Shown here: positions 9,954 through 18,853 of the stretch, piece after piece
How positions within the stretch are numbered: the first letter of the stretch is position 1
How the letters are laid out: the number at the start of each line of letters is the position of its first letter
Made by a program: the position numbers and the translations under genes
Assembly: GCF_000717875.1 (NCBI RefSeq)
Contig: NZ_JOCT01000034.1
Coordinates: 1 to 64,000 of the forward strand
Direction of reading: 5' to 3'
Origin: Streptomyces sp. NRRL S-455
Lineage (GTDB): Bacteria > Actinomycetota > Actinomycetes > Streptomycetales > Streptomycetaceae
DNA length: 64,000 nucleotides
Notes under the pieces: model-generated
Seen by the model: the letters and a program-made list of their open reading frames with translations, nothing else
Database searches by the model: none
Told to the model about the DNA's origin: nothing

Positions 9954-10517
9954 TCAGCCCGCGTCCGGCATGCCCCTCCCCGCTCCCTGGTCCGCCGCCT
10001 GGTCCTGGTCCGGGCGCGGCTGCGGGAGGACCGGCTGGAGGACGAGCATGCGCTCGACGAGGCGGAGGAACATCGCCACGTCGCGTATCAGGTCATCGGC
10101 GTCCCGGTTGGTGGCCGCGCCCTGGATGCCCGCCTCGGCCCGGGCGCGCCGTCGGGCGCCGGCGGCGAACAGCGCGCTCCACTCGGTCAGTTCGGGTGCG
10201 ATCTCGGGGAGCACTTCCCACGCGCTCCTGATCTTGGCCCGGGCCCGGGGCGAGAGCTCGGGACGCCCACGGGCGGCGAGCACGGCCGCGGCGGTGCGCA
10301 GGGCGGCGAGGTGCGCCGTCGCGTAGCGCTCGTTCGGTGTCTCCAGGCCGGTCGCCTCGTCGAGGCCCGCGCGGGCCTGGGCGAGCAGGTCGAGGGCCGC
10401 GGGCGGGGCCGTGGCCCGGCGCAGCACGGGGTGCACGTCGCTCGCCGGGCCGGTCAGTGAGGGGGCAGGGCCGGTGGCGCGGCGCCGGCGAGCGGCTGCT
10501 GCGTGGTAGCTGGCCAT
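9954..10517 (-). CDS. SAV_6107-type HEPN domain protein
   Basis: 187 residues, almost entirely helical. A variable basic N-terminus (MASYHAAAARRRR) is followed by the HEPN-like segment from about 50 (LDLLAQARAGLDEA, then ERYATAHLAALRTAAAVLAARGRP) to about 165. I recognise it as the actinobacterial SAV_6107 family. HEPN proteins are often RNases, but the usual R-x4-6-H catalytic motif is not evident here, so activity is doubtful. ATG 10517 has an AGGAGG site 6 bp upstream; the frame extends to 10547 without such a site. It is divergent from the ABC/YhgE/TetR operon. The 9694-9953 gap shows no gene. Confidence 0.75.
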   Translation of the reverse strand: MASYHAAAARRRRATGPAPSLTGPASDVHPVLRRATAPPAALDLLAQARAGLDEATGLETPNERYATAHLAALRTAAAVLAARGRPELSPRARAKIRSAWEVLPEIAPELTEWSALFAAGARRRARAEAGIQGAATNRDADDLIRDVAMFLRLVERMLVLQPVLPQPRPDQDQAADQGAGRGMPDAG

Positions 10518-10645
10518 GACGAACCTCCTGTCGTCTGGTGACGGCACCTCCTGCCACGGAGTGCCGTATGTGACCCATCGTGAGGTATGGCACTGACAAT
10601 CCGTTCTGACCTGCTGTTTTGCCTCGCTCGTAGGTTCGGAGTAGT

Positions 10646-10671
10646 TTTTGCACTGACCAGTCAGTTCAAAA
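10646..10671. promoter_or_regulatory. TetR-type operator upstream of ABC/YhgE/TetR operon
   Basis: 26-bp inverted repeat matching at 11 of 12 positions per arm: TTTTGCACTGAC, two centre bases, GTCAGTTCAAAA. The inner ACTGAC/GTCAGT arms are perfect. It lies 23 bp before the GTG of the ABC gene. The operon ends in a tetR gene, so autoregulation is the likely role. Confidence 0.75.
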
Positions 10672-10693
10672 AGTTTACGATCGAAGGAGACTC

Positions 10694-11485
10694 GTGGGGG
10701 AACGAGTGGGAGGGGCCCGGGTCGCCGCCGAGGGCCTGGGGCTCAAGGGGCCGCGCGGATGGGCGTTCCGCGGCGTGTCCGTCGACGCGGAGCCGGGATC
10801 GGTCGTCGCGGTCGAAGGCCCGTCCGGGTCCGGCCGTACGTGCCTGCTGCTCGCGCTCACCGGGCGGATGAGGCTCACGGAAGGCACCGCCGCCGTCGGT
10901 GAGGCCGGGCTTCCCAAGGAGATGGCGGCGGTGCGCCGCGTCAGCGCCCTGGCCCACGTGCCCGGGGTCACCGACCTCGATCCGGCCTTCACCGTCGGCG
11001 AGCACCTGCGGGAACGGGCGCTGCTCCAGCGGCGGTTCGGCGACTCCCTGCGGGGTCTGCTGCGCCCCCGGAGCGAACGGGCCGCCCAGGCAGGGCAGCG
11101 CGTCGACGAGGCGCTGGCCGCCGCCGGTCTCGACCTGGAGGCGCTGCCCAAGGGCCCCCGTACCGCCGTGCGCGATCTGGAGCGCCTGGAGGCGCTTCGG
11201 CTGTCGGTGGCTCTCGCCCTGGTCGGCCGGCCGCGGCTGCTCGGGATCGACGACACCGACCTCAAGCTCTCGGACGGCGAGCGCGACGAGGTCTGGGGCC
11301 TGCTCCGGTCCGTCGCGGACGCCGGGACGACGATCGTCGCGGTGTGCGCCGAGGCCCCCGAGGACGCCGTCAGGGTGACCACCCAGGAGAGCGGGAGCGA
11401 CGACCCCGACCGGGCGACCGACGAGACCGACGCCGATCAGGAAGAGGAGAAGGCCGATGCGCTCGCCGAAACTGGCCGCGCTTGA
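10694..11485 (+). CDS. Divergent ABC-type ATPase partner of YhgE/Pip
   Basis: 263 residues. Walker A GPSGSGRT (42-49) is intact. The ABC signature is not recognisable as LSGGQ: the place is taken by RDLERLEALRLSVALAL. The Walker B region reads RLLGIDDTDLKL, so the catalytic Glu after the aspartate is unclear. The tail (about 230-263) is very acidic. It begins with GTG after a GAAGGAGA site and overlaps the YhgE/Pip gene by 29 bp. Context suggests a degenerate ATP-binding subunit serving the membrane protein; weak or absent hydrolysis is possible. Confidence 0.75.
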   Translation: MGERVGGARVAAEGLGLKGPRGWAFRGVSVDAEPGSVVAVEGPSGSGRTCLLLALTGRMRLTEGTAAVGEAGLPKEMAAVRRVSALAHVPGVTDLDPAFTVGEHLRERALLQRRFGDSLRGLLRPRSERAAQAGQRVDEALAAAGLDLEALPKGPRTAVRDLERLEALRLSVALALVGRPRLLGIDDTDLKLSDGERDEVWGLLRSVADAGTTIVAVCAEAPEDAVRVTTQESGSDDPDRATDETDADQEEEKADALAETGRA

Positions 11486-13541
11486 ACTCCGCCGCTTCGG
11501 CCGGGGGAAGCTGCCGCGTGCCGCGCTGGTCGCGCTGCTGGTGCTGCCGCTGCTGTACGGCGCGCTGTACCTGTGGTCGTTCTGGGACCCGTACGGCCGT
11601 CTGGACCGTATCCCGGTGGCGCTCGTGAACGACGACAAGGGCGCGACCGCCGACGGGAAGAGGATCACGGCGGGCGACGACATCACGGAGCGGCTGCACG
11701 ACAGCAGGACCTTCGACTGGCGGGAGGTGAGCGCCGCCGAAGCCCGCAGGGGCGTGGAGGACGGCACGTACTACCTGTCGCTCACCATGCCCGCCGACTT
11801 CAGCGAGCGGATCGCCTCCAGTTCCGGGGACTCCCCCGAGTCCGGCGCCCTCCAGGTGCGCACCAACGACGCGAACAACTACATCGTCGGGCAGATCTCC
11901 CGGACCGTGTTCAGCGAGGTGCGGCAGGCCGCGTCCACGAAGACCTCCCGGTCCTTCCTGGACAAGATCTTCGTCTCGTTCTCCGACATCCACGGCAAGA
12001 CCGTGCAGGCGGCGAAGGGGGCCGACCAGCTCAAGGGCGGCATAGGCAAGGCCGAGAAGGGCTCCAAGGACCTCGCCGACGGCCTGCGGGACGCCAAGGA
12101 CGGCAGTGGCGAGCTGTCCCAGGCCCTGAAGAAGCTCACCCAGGGCGCGGGCGCCCTGGAGACCGGTTCCCAGGGCGTCGCCGACGGCACGCGGAAACTG
12201 GCCGACTGGGTCAACGGCAAGGCCGGCAAGGTGGGCCCCTTCATCAAGGACAACGAGAAGAGCATCGGCGACACGGCCCAGCTCGTCGCCGACTCCTCCG
12301 GGGCGATCCGCGAGCACCTGGACACCCTGGCGGAGAGGGCCCCGACCGCCGCCAGGGGCGCCCGCGCGGCGTCCGGCACGCTGGACGACGTCTACGCCAG
12401 GCGCTGCGACGACCCGGTGCTGCCCGACGCCGCCTGCGCCGACCTGAAGAAGGCCAAGGACGCGGCGGCCGACGTGTCCACCATCGCGGACGACCTCAAC
12501 ACGCTGATCGCGGACCAGGACGGCGACCTGGACCGGCTCGACAAGAACCTCGCCACCCTGCAGAAGCAGTCCCAGGCCCTCGCCGACCGGGCGCCACGCC
12601 TCTCCGAGGACCTCGATGACGCCGTCAAGAAGATCAACAAGCTGAACGACGGGGCTGCCCAGGTCGCCGCGGGCGCGAAGAAGCTGCACTCGGGGCTCGG
12701 CAAGGCCAAGACCGGTTCCGTCGATCTGGACAAGGGCGTCGGCGAGCTGAAGACGGGCGCGGACGACCTCAACGGCGGCATCTTCAAGCTCGTCGGCGGC
12801 TCCGGGAAGCTCGCCGGCGGCCTGCACGACGGGGCGGAGAAGATCCCCGACTACGACAAGCAGGACCGCGACCGGCGCACCGAGGTCATGGCCGACCCCG
12901 TACGGCTCGCCTCCCATGACCTGCACAAGGCGCCCAACTACGGCACCGGGTTCGCCCCGTACTTCATCCCGCTCTCCCTGTGGGTGGGCGCGATGGTCGC
13001 CTACATGCTGATCACGCCGATGAACCGGCGTGCGCTGGCCGCGGGTGCCTCGGCGTGGCGGATCGCGCTGGCGGGCTGGCTGCCGGTGGTGGCGATCGGG
13101 GTGCTGCAGACGGTGGCCCTGATGTCGGTGCTGCACTGGGCGGTCGGCCTGCAGATGGCGCGGGCGGCCGGGACGGTGTGCTTCCTGTTCCTGGTGACGG
13201 CCTGTTTCGCGGCGATCGTGCAGTGGCTGAACGCGCGCTTCGGGGCGGCGGGCCGGATCCTCGTCCTCGCCCTGCTGATGCTCCAGCTGACCTCGGCGGG
13301 CGGCACGTACCCCGTGCAGACCAGTCCGGGCTTCTTCAACGCGCTGCACCCCTTCCTGCCGATGAGCTACGTCGTCGAGGCCCTCAGGCGGCTCATCACG
13401 GGCGGCGGCATGGACCCGGTGTGGCAGGCCTGCGTGGTGCTGACGGCGTTCACGGCGGGCGCCCTCGCGCTGACCGCCGTGGCGGCCCGTCGCCGCCAGG
13501 TGTGGACGCTGGACCGGCTGCACCCGGAGCTGAGCCTGTGA
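11457..13541 (+). CDS. YhgE/Pip family membrane protein
   Basis: 694 residues with the YhgE/Pip layout: one transmembrane helix near the N-terminus (about 22-42), then IPVALVNDDKGA (about 55-66), a long extracytoplasmic region with coiled heptads and repeated KGAxxLKxGxxKAxxGSxxLxxG turns (about 180-460), and five or six helices in the last 200 residues (about 500-680). The family includes ESX/T7SS-linked and phage-infection proteins; here the partner is an ABC-like ATPase. ATG 11457 follows GAGGAGAAGG and lies inside the end of the upstream gene, implying coupling. The transported substrate is unknown. Confidence 0.87.
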   Translation: MRSPKLAALELRRFGRGKLPRAALVALLVLPLLYGALYLWSFWDPYGRLDRIPVALVNDDKGATADGKRITAGDDITERLHDSRTFDWREVSAAEARRGVEDGTYYLSLTMPADFSERIASSSGDSPESGALQVRTNDANNYIVGQISRTVFSEVRQAASTKTSRSFLDKIFVSFSDIHGKTVQAAKGADQLKGGIGKAEKGSKDLADGLRDAKDGSGELSQALKKLTQGAGALETGSQGVADGTRKLADWVNGKAGKVGPFIKDNEKSIGDTAQLVADSSGAIREHLDTLAERAPTAARGARAASGTLDDVYARRCDDPVLPDAACADLKKAKDAAADVSTIADDLNTLIADQDGDLDRLDKNLATLQKQSQALADRAPRLSEDLDDAVKKINKLNDGAAQVAAGAKKLHSGLGKAKTGSVDLDKGVGELKTGADDLNGGIFKLVGGSGKLAGGLHDGAEKIPDYDKQDRDRRTEVMADPVRLASHDLHKAPNYGTGFAPYFIPLSLWVGAMVAYMLITPMNRRALAAGASAWRIALAGWLPVVAIGVLQTVALMSVLHWAVGLQMARAAGTVCFLFLVTACFAAIVQWLNARFGAAGRILVLALLMLQLTSAGGTYPVQTSPGFFNALHPFLPMSYVVEALRRLITGGGMDPVWQACVVLTAFTAGALALTAVAARRRQVWTLDRLHPELSL

Positions 13542-13582
13542 GTCCTTCCGTCGCCTCTCCCGGATCTCCCGGAAAGGTTCCT

Positions 13583-14227
13583 GTGACAATCAGGGCCATG
13601 GAAAGCAGCAGTGCCGCGTCGGGCGGCAGCACGCGCCGCGAGGCCACCCGGCAGAAGCTCTACGAGGCGGCCGTCACACTCATCGCCGAGCAGGGCTTCT
13701 CCGCCACGACCGTGGACGAGATCGCCGAACGTGCCGGGGTGGCGAAGGGCACGGTCTACTACAACTTCGCGAGCAAGTCCGTCCTCTTCGAGGAGCTGCT
13801 GCGGCACGGGGTCGGTCTCCTCACCGCCTCACTGCGGGAGGCGGCCGAGCGGACCGAGCGGGAGGGCGGCACCAAGGTCGACGCGCTCGACGCGATGATC
13901 CGCGCGGGGCTGGTCTTCATCGACCGCTACCCGGCCTTCACCCAGCTGTACGTGGCCGAGCTGTGGCGCACCAACCGGACCTGGCAGTCCACGCTGATGG
14001 TGGTCCGGCAGCAGGCCGTCGCGGTCGTGGAGGGCGTGCTGAGCGACGGCGTGGCGGGCGGCGAGTTCAGCGACGAGATCGACGTCCCGCTGACGGCGTC
14101 CGCGCTGGTCGGCATGGTCCTGGTGGCCGCCCTCGACTGGAAGTCCTTCCAGCCGGAGCGCTCCCTGGACGACGTCCACGCGGCGCTGTCCAGGCTGCTC
14201 CAGGGACGGGTGAGCGGCTGCCGCTGA
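13583..14227 (+). CDS. TetR/AcrR-family repressor
   Basis: About 214 residues. The N-terminal helix-turn-helix (about 19-65) has the family pattern TRQKLYEAAVTLIAEQGFSA followed by TTVDEIAERAGVAKGTVYYNFASK. The C-terminal ligand domain is helical. GTG 13583 follows GGAAAGG at 5 bp; ATG 13598 is an alternative. It sits 41 bp after the YhgE/Pip stop, so it is probably the last gene of that operon and binds the operator at 10646-10671, repressing its own transcription together with the export genes. Confidence 0.88.
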   Translation: MTIRAMESSSAASGGSTRREATRQKLYEAAVTLIAEQGFSATTVDEIAERAGVAKGTVYYNFASKSVLFEELLRHGVGLLTASLREAAERTEREGGTKVDALDAMIRAGLVFIDRYPAFTQLYVAELWRTNRTWQSTLMVVRQQAVAVVEGVLSDGVAGGEFSDEIDVPLTASALVGMVLVAALDWKSFQPERSLDDVHAALSRLLQGRVSGCR

Positions 14228-14252
14228 CCCGTCTGGTGGCGCACATGTGAAA

Positions 14253-14302
14253 GCGCCGGTCCGGTGTGGCCGCGTCCCCCGCGGGCCACCTCGAACCGGC
14301 GC
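14253..14302 (+). terminator. Terminator after tetR
   Basis: Arms GCGCCGGT (14253-14260) and ACCGGCGC (14295-14302), with an inner paired region (GGTGTGGCC with GGGCCACC). It begins 25 bp after the tetR stop. Confidence 0.65.
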
Positions 14303-14400
14303 CTTCCCTGCTCCCCCGTCCGTCCTGCTCCCCCGTGCGTTCCCCCGCAGGACCCGCAGGACCCCCGTTCGGTCGTCCCCCGGTATTCCCCCGTGCCTCG

Positions 14401-14425
14401 CTTCCGCCGACGCCGTCGGCGGAAG
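14401..14425. other. Perfect 11-bp hairpin in the 14303-14642 gap
   Basis: CTTCCGCCGAC and GTCGGCGGAAG flank a 3-nt loop. The gap has no convincing gene. The hairpin could be a second terminator or an RNA element upstream of the oxidoreductase gene. Confidence 0.55.
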
Positions 14426-14556
14426 GAGCGGATCGCGGGCCCGGCTCCGTTCCGGCGCCCCGTGTCGCCGGTGCCGGAGCCGTGCCCCTCTCCGTGTCTC
14501 CACTCTCTCGTCCCGGCAGGTCCTCCCCCATCCGCGCGCGTACTCAACTCCCTGGC

Positions 14557-14572
14557 TAGGTACGCATACTCA
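14557..14572. promoter_or_regulatory. Possible MacR-type box
   Basis: TAGGTACGCATACTCA matches 11 of the 14 defined positions of the MacR inverted repeat TGAGTAC-NN-GTACTCA, recalled from work on the S. coelicolor MacRS system. A macRS-like pair is encoded at 37770-39706. The site is about 70 bp upstream of the oxidoreductase start. Confidence 0.4.
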
Positions 14573-14642
14573 GGGGTGCGCGCCCAACCCCAGAACGCTC
14601 CGCCGGCGAGGGCTGTCCGTGCGGGCCGATAAAGTCGCTGGC

Positions 14643-16136
14643 ATGGCACGGATTGCGGTGATCGGCGCCGGGATGGGCGCGCTGGCGGCCGCCGCCCGGC
14701 TGGCCGTCGCGGGCCACCGGGTGGTGGTGTACGAGCGGACGGACACGTACGGCGGAGCGCTGCGCCGTTTCGAGCGCGACGGGTTCTCCTTCGACACCGG
14801 TCCCGGCCTGCTCCCGCTGCCCGCCGTCTACCGCGACCTGTTCGTCAAGACCGGCAAGGAGCCGCTGGAGGCGTGCGTCGAGCTGGTCCAGGTCGACCCG
14901 TCGTCCCGGCACGTGTTCGCCGACGGCACGGAGGTGTCGCTGCCGAACGCCTCACGGGCGGGCGTCGTGGCGGCGCTGGACGAGGCGCTCGGCTCCGGGA
15001 CGGGTGAGCGGTGGGGTGACTTCCTGGTCCGGGCCCGGGAGGCCTGGGACCGGACCCGCCGGCCGCTGCTGGAAGAGCCGTTGTGGCCGAACTGGCAGGT
15101 GCTGGCCGAGCGCGAGCCGTACCCGGCGGCGCCCCGCAAGCGGCTGCTGCGCACCCGCCGGGCCGGCACACTCGCCGAAGTCGCCGACTGGGAGCTCGGG
15201 GACGCCCGGCTCGCCGCCCTCCTGGAGAGTCACGCCGTCCGGCACGGCCTCGACCCGCGGACCACCCCGGCGAGCGCGGCCGTACTGCCGTACCTGGAGC
15301 ACGCCTTCGGCACCTGGTACGTGCGCGGCGGCCTGCGCGAGCTGGCCCGCGCGGTGTACGAGCGGTGCGTGGCCCGCAGGGTCGAGTTCCGTTTCGGGGC
15401 CGAGGTGACCAGGGTGCTGGAGAAGGACGGCCGGGTGTCGGGGCTGGAACTCACCGACGGGACGGTGGCGGAGGCGGACGTCGTGGTCGCCGGTGTCGCG
15501 CCCGGCACGCTGGACCGGCTGACCGAGGGGACCGTGGTGCGGGGTGACGGCGAGGTGCCGCCGCAACTCCCGACGGCCGGCCGGCTCACGGTGCTGCTGG
15601 CCCTGCGCGGCGGCCGCCCCGAGGGCACGGCACACCGCACGGTGGTGCACGCACCGGACCGCGAGGCCGAGTTGGATGCCCTGTTCGGCGCGGCGGCGCG
15701 GGACTCACGGCCCACGGTCACGGTCCTGCGGCCCGACGACCCGGCCCTGGTTCCGGACCCGGACCACGAGGCGGTCGTTCTCAGCGCGGTGGTGCCCGCG
15801 CGTCCCGACGAGCCCTTCGAGCAGTACGCCGAGCACGTGATCACCGCCGCCGGACGCGCCGTACCCGGCCTGCGCGACCGCCTCCTCTGGCACGAGGTGC
15901 GCACTCCGGCCGACATCGAGGACGCGACGGGCGCGGAGGGCGGGGCGGTGCCGGCCCCGGCACTGGCCGCGGCCGGCGGTCGGCTGCTGCATCCGTCCAA
16001 CAGCACGCGCCTGCCCGGCCTGTTCGCCGTCGGCGGCTGGGCGCATCCCGGTGGCGGACTGCCGCACGCCGGCATGTCGGGCGCGCTGGTCGCGGGACTG
16101 ATCGTGGAGGGACCGGAGTTCCGGGGCTCGCAGTGA
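14643..16136 (+). CDS. Phytoene-desaturase-like FAD oxidoreductase
   Basis: 497 residues. The N-terminal dinucleotide fold RIAVIGAGMGALAAAARLA, the acidic VVVYERTDTYGG turn and the RFERDGFSFDTGPGLL segment (about 40-56) are those of the amine-oxidase/phytoene desaturase superfamily. A C-terminal FAD segment, FAVGGWAHPGGGLPHAGMSGALVAG (about 462-486), closes the fold. The substrate is unknown; no carotenoid genes are nearby. ATG 14643 is preceded by TAAAGT ending 7 bp before it, suggesting a leaderless transcript. The frame is open upstream to 14247, but that part has no domain character. Confidence 0.85.
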   Translation: MARIAVIGAGMGALAAAARLAVAGHRVVVYERTDTYGGALRRFERDGFSFDTGPGLLPLPAVYRDLFVKTGKEPLEACVELVQVDPSSRHVFADGTEVSLPNASRAGVVAALDEALGSGTGERWGDFLVRAREAWDRTRRPLLEEPLWPNWQVLAEREPYPAAPRKRLLRTRRAGTLAEVADWELGDARLAALLESHAVRHGLDPRTTPASAAVLPYLEHAFGTWYVRGGLRELARAVYERCVARRVEFRFGAEVTRVLEKDGRVSGLELTDGTVAEADVVVAGVAPGTLDRLTEGTVVRGDGEVPPQLPTAGRLTVLLALRGGRPEGTAHRTVVHAPDREAELDALFGAAARDSRPTVTVLRPDDPALVPDPDHEAVVLSAVVPARPDEPFEQYAEHVITAAGRAVPGLRDRLLWHEVRTPADIEDATGAEGGAVPAPALAAAGGRLLHPSNSTRLPGLFAVGGWAHPGGGLPHAGMSGALVAGLIVEGPEFRGSQ

Positions 16137-16163
16137 GCAGTCCGCCCCGGACGGAGTCAGGCC

Positions 16164-17093
16164 TCAGAAACGGTACTGCTCGTCGAAGCCGTTCCCCTGC
16201 GCCTGCTGCCCCTGGTAGGGATACGACTGCTCCGGCGGCAGCTCCTGACCGTACTCGTCGGTGTCGCGCTGCTGCGGCACCCACACACCGCCGGGCGGGG
16301 ACTCACCGCCGTAGGTGCCGGCGTACTGGTCCTGGCCGTAGCCCTGCTGGCCGTAGTACTGCTGGTCGCCGTAGCCGGTGTCGTACGAGCCCGAGCCGTA
16401 GGTCCCGGTGCCGATGTACGGGTCGGAGTAGGCGGCGTACTGCTGCTGGCCCGTGGCGTCGTAGCTCTCCTGCTGACCGTAGCCCGGGTAGTCGTAGGCG
16501 TAGGACTGGTCGCTGCCCTGGGCGGTGGCCGCGTACTGGTCGTGGGACGAGCCGGAGTGGTACCCGGTGTCGCCGTAGACGCCGTAGGAGCCGGTGTCCT
16601 CGGGGACCGGCTGCGGTTCGTAGACGGCCGTGGTCTCGGCGTCCGTCGCCCGGCTGGAGCGGGCGGGGCTGAAGACGTCGTCGCGGTCGTAGTCGTCGTC
16701 CTGGCCGTGGGCGGCGGTGTCGCGGCGGTAGGCGGCCTCGTCCGCGTAGCCGCCGTCGGCCGCCTCCAGGCCGGAGACCTCGAGGGTCGGCTCCTGGCGG
16801 CCGCGCTCACCCCGGCGGCGCTTGCTGCCGCCCAGCACCGGCGCGTTCATCGCCCAGCCGGCCGAGAAGCCGCTGCGGAACGACAGGGTGACGTAGGTCT
16901 GCCCGACCGCGAAGGCGGCCGCGCCCAGTCCGATCACGACGACCGACGGGATCAGGACTCCGATCACGACGCCGAGGAAACCGGCGAAGGCGAGCAGTCG
17001 CCAGCGCAGCCGCGCCTTGTACTGCAGCAGCACCTCGCCCAGCAGCCACAGCGCGACGACGCCGAACGCGATGTAGAGGACCGTCCAGCCCAT
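16164..17093 (-). CDS. Membrane protein with long Tyr/Gln/Gly-rich tail
   Basis: 309 residues. Two or three hydrophobic helices (about 3-22 and 33-70) precede a basic stretch (SKRRRGERGR, about 90-99), then a low-complexity region from about 125 to the end, dominated by Tyr, Gln, Gly, Ser and Asp with recurring QQYxxQQGYGQDQ-like runs. ATG 17093 has a GAGAGGGG site. I do not recognise a named family. The tail composition is that of prion-like or phase-separating segments, and the anchored architecture suggests a cytoplasmic scaffold. It is followed by a convergent oxidoreductase gene only 27 bp away. Confidence 0.75.
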   Translation of the reverse strand: MGWTVLYIAFGVVALWLLGEVLLQYKARLRWRLLAFAGFLGVVIGVLIPSVVVIGLGAAAFAVGQTYVTLSFRSGFSAGWAMNAPVLGGSKRRRGERGRQEPTLEVSGLEAADGGYADEAAYRRDTAAHGQDDDYDRDDVFSPARSSRATDAETTAVYEPQPVPEDTGSYGVYGDTGYHSGSSHDQYAATAQGSDQSYAYDYPGYGQQESYDATGQQQYAAYSDPYIGTGTYGSGSYDTGYGDQQYYGQQGYGQDQYAGTYGGESPPGGVWVPQQRDTDEYGQELPPEQSYPYQGQQAQGNGFDEQYRF

Positions 17094-17149
17094 GTACGCC
17101 CCTCTCCCAGTGGCCGCTACGCAGTGTGTCGTATACCGGTGCGAACGGT

Positions 17150-18073
17150 CTAGGCCTGCCGCGTGTGGTGCAGGCCCAGGTTCTCGTAGATTTCCAGTGT
17201 CGCGGTGGAGTTGTTGAGCGTGATGAAGTGCAAGCCGGGCACACCCTCGGCGAGCAGCCGCGCACAGAACTCCGTGGCGAATTCGATACCAATGGAGCGT
17301 ACAGCGGCCGGATCGTCTTTTGCTGTGAGGATCCGCTCTTTCAGGGCGGCCGGGAACGCGGCGTTGGTGAGGGACCCGATCCGCTCCAGCGACCTCACAC
17401 TGGCGATCGGCATGACCTCGGGAATGATCGGGGTCTCGCAGCCGGCGGCGGAGACCCGGTCGCGCAGCCGCAGATAGTCCTCCGGGTGGAAGAACATCTG
17501 GGTGATGGCGTAGTCCGCGCCCGCGCGGCACTTGTCGACGAAGTGACGGACGTCGGTGTCCCAGTCGGTGGAGCGGGGGTGCATCGCCGGGAAGGCGGCG
17601 ACGCCCACGCAGAAGTCGCCGGAGGCCTTGATCAGCTCGACCAGTTCGGCCGCGTAGGCGAGGCCCCGGGGGTGCGGCACCCACTCGCCCATGGGATCGC
17701 CGGGCGGGTCGCCGCGCAGGGCGAGCATGTTGCGGATCCCGGCGTCGGCGTACTGGCCGATGATGTTGCGCAGGTCGGCCACCGAGTGGTCGACCGCCGT
17801 GAGGTGCGCGATCGGCGTGAGGGTGGTGTCCGAGGCGATCGCCTCGGTCGCCTTGACCGTGCCCGCGCGGGTGGAGCCGCCGGCTCCGTAGGTCACGGAG
17901 ACGAAGTCGGGCGCCACCGCCTCGACCCGGCGCAGCGCGTTCCACAGGTTCCGCTCGCCCTTCGGGGTCTTCGGGGCGTAGAACTCGAACGAGTACGTCG
18001 TTTTGCCGGTCGCGAGCATGTCACGGACGGTGCGCGCGTGGTCCGACCTGATGGATGCGGTGCCGAGGGCCAT
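17150..18073 (-). CDS. metF: Methylenetetrahydrofolate reductase MetF
   Basis: 307 residues; reduces 5,10-methylene-THF to 5-methyl-THF for methionine synthesis. A TIM-barrel FAD enzyme: [17 protein letters not shown] opens the barrel (about 28-44), with VTYGAGGST (about 60-68), [11 protein letters not shown] (about 117-127), [10 protein letters not shown] (about 159-168) and [11 protein letters not shown] (about 189-199) as conserved blocks. The length is normal for bacteria. ATG 18073 has TAACCT ending 6 bp upstream on the minus strand, suggesting a leaderless mRNA. It is transcribed in the same direction as the preceding thiE, 99 bp downstream of it. Confidence 0.95.
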   Translation of the reverse strand: MALGTASIRSDHARTVRDMLATGKTTYSFEFYAPKTPKGERNLWNALRRVEAVAPDFVSVTYGAGGSTRAGTVKATEAIASDTTLTPIAHLTAVDHSVADLRNIIGQYADAGIRNMLALRGDPPGDPMGEWVPHPRGLAYAAELVELIKASGDFCVGVAAFPAMHPRSTDWDTDVRHFVDKCRAGADYAITQMFFHPEDYLRLRDRVSAAGCETPIIPEVMPIASVRSLERIGSLTNAAFPAALKERILTAKDDPAAVRSIGIEFATEFCARLLAEGVPGLHFITLNNSTATLEIYENLGLHHTRQA

Positions 18074-18172
18074 ACCGGCAGGTTAGCCAGGGGCGGTCGG
18101 TCCCCCAACCGGACCCCGGACATTTGCCCGAATTGTCGCCTTGTTCGTCCACTCCTTGGACAAACCGGCGCG

Positions 18173-18829
18173 CTACTCCTCCCGCAGGCGCTTGGCGAGC
18201 TCGACGGAGGCCGCGCCCGGGTCGTCGGCCTCGGTGATCGCCCGCACGACGACGACGCGCCGGGCCCCTGCTTCCAGGACCTGGTCGAGGTTGGCGAGGT
18301 CGATGCCGCCGATGGCGAACCAGGGGCGGTCGGTGCCGAGGGCTGACGTGTACCGGACGAGGTCCAGGCCGGGGGCGTGACGGCCGGGCTTGGTCGGGGT
18401 GGGCCAGCACGGGCCGGTGCAGAAGTAGTCCACGCCGTCCTGCACGGCTGCCGCGGCGGCCTCGGACTCGGCGTGGGTGGAGCGGCCGATCAGGACGTCC
18501 TCGCCGAGGATCGCGCGGGCGGCCGGGACCGGGAGGTCGCCCTGGCCGAGGTGCAGGACGTCGGAGCCGGCGGCGTGGGCGACGTCCGCGCGGTCGTTGA
18601 CCGCGAGGAGCTTGCCGTGCCGGGCGCAGGCGTCGGCGAAGACGGCCAGGTGCTCCAGCTCCTCGGCCGCCTCCATGCCCTTGTCGCGCAGCTGCACGAT
18701 GTCCACGCCGCCCGCCAGCACGGCGTCCAGGAACTCCGCGAGATCGCCCTGCCGCTTGCGGGCGTCGGTGCAGAGGTAGACCCGGGCGTCAGCGAGCTGG
18801 GCGCGGGCGGTGGTCGCGGTGCCGGGCAT
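18173..18829 (-). CDS. thiE: Thiamine-phosphate synthase ThiE
   Basis: 218 residues; joins HMP-PP and thiazole phosphate to make thiamine phosphate. TIM barrel with the family blocks [11 protein letters not shown] (about 43-53), [26 protein letters not shown] (about 79-104), LIGRSTH (about 116-122), [14 protein letters not shown] (about 137-150) and FAIGGID (about 171-177). ATG 18829 follows AGGGGGA. It lies near thiO-thiS-thiG but on the other strand; no TPP riboswitch is seen upstream, so only the thiOSG operon appears under direct thiamine control. Confidence 0.94.
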   Translation of the reverse strand: MPGTATTARAQLADARVYLCTDARKRQGDLAEFLDAVLAGGVDIVQLRDKGMEAAEELEHLAVFADACARHGKLLAVNDRADVAHAAGSDVLHLGQGDLPVPAARAILGEDVLIGRSTHAESEAAAAAVQDGVDYFCTGPCWPTPTKPGRHAPGLDLVRYTSALGTDRPWFAIGGIDLANLDQVLEAGARRVVVVRAITEADDPGAASVELAKRLREE

Positions 18830-18853
18830 ATGTCCCCCTGGTTCGTCGGTGTC

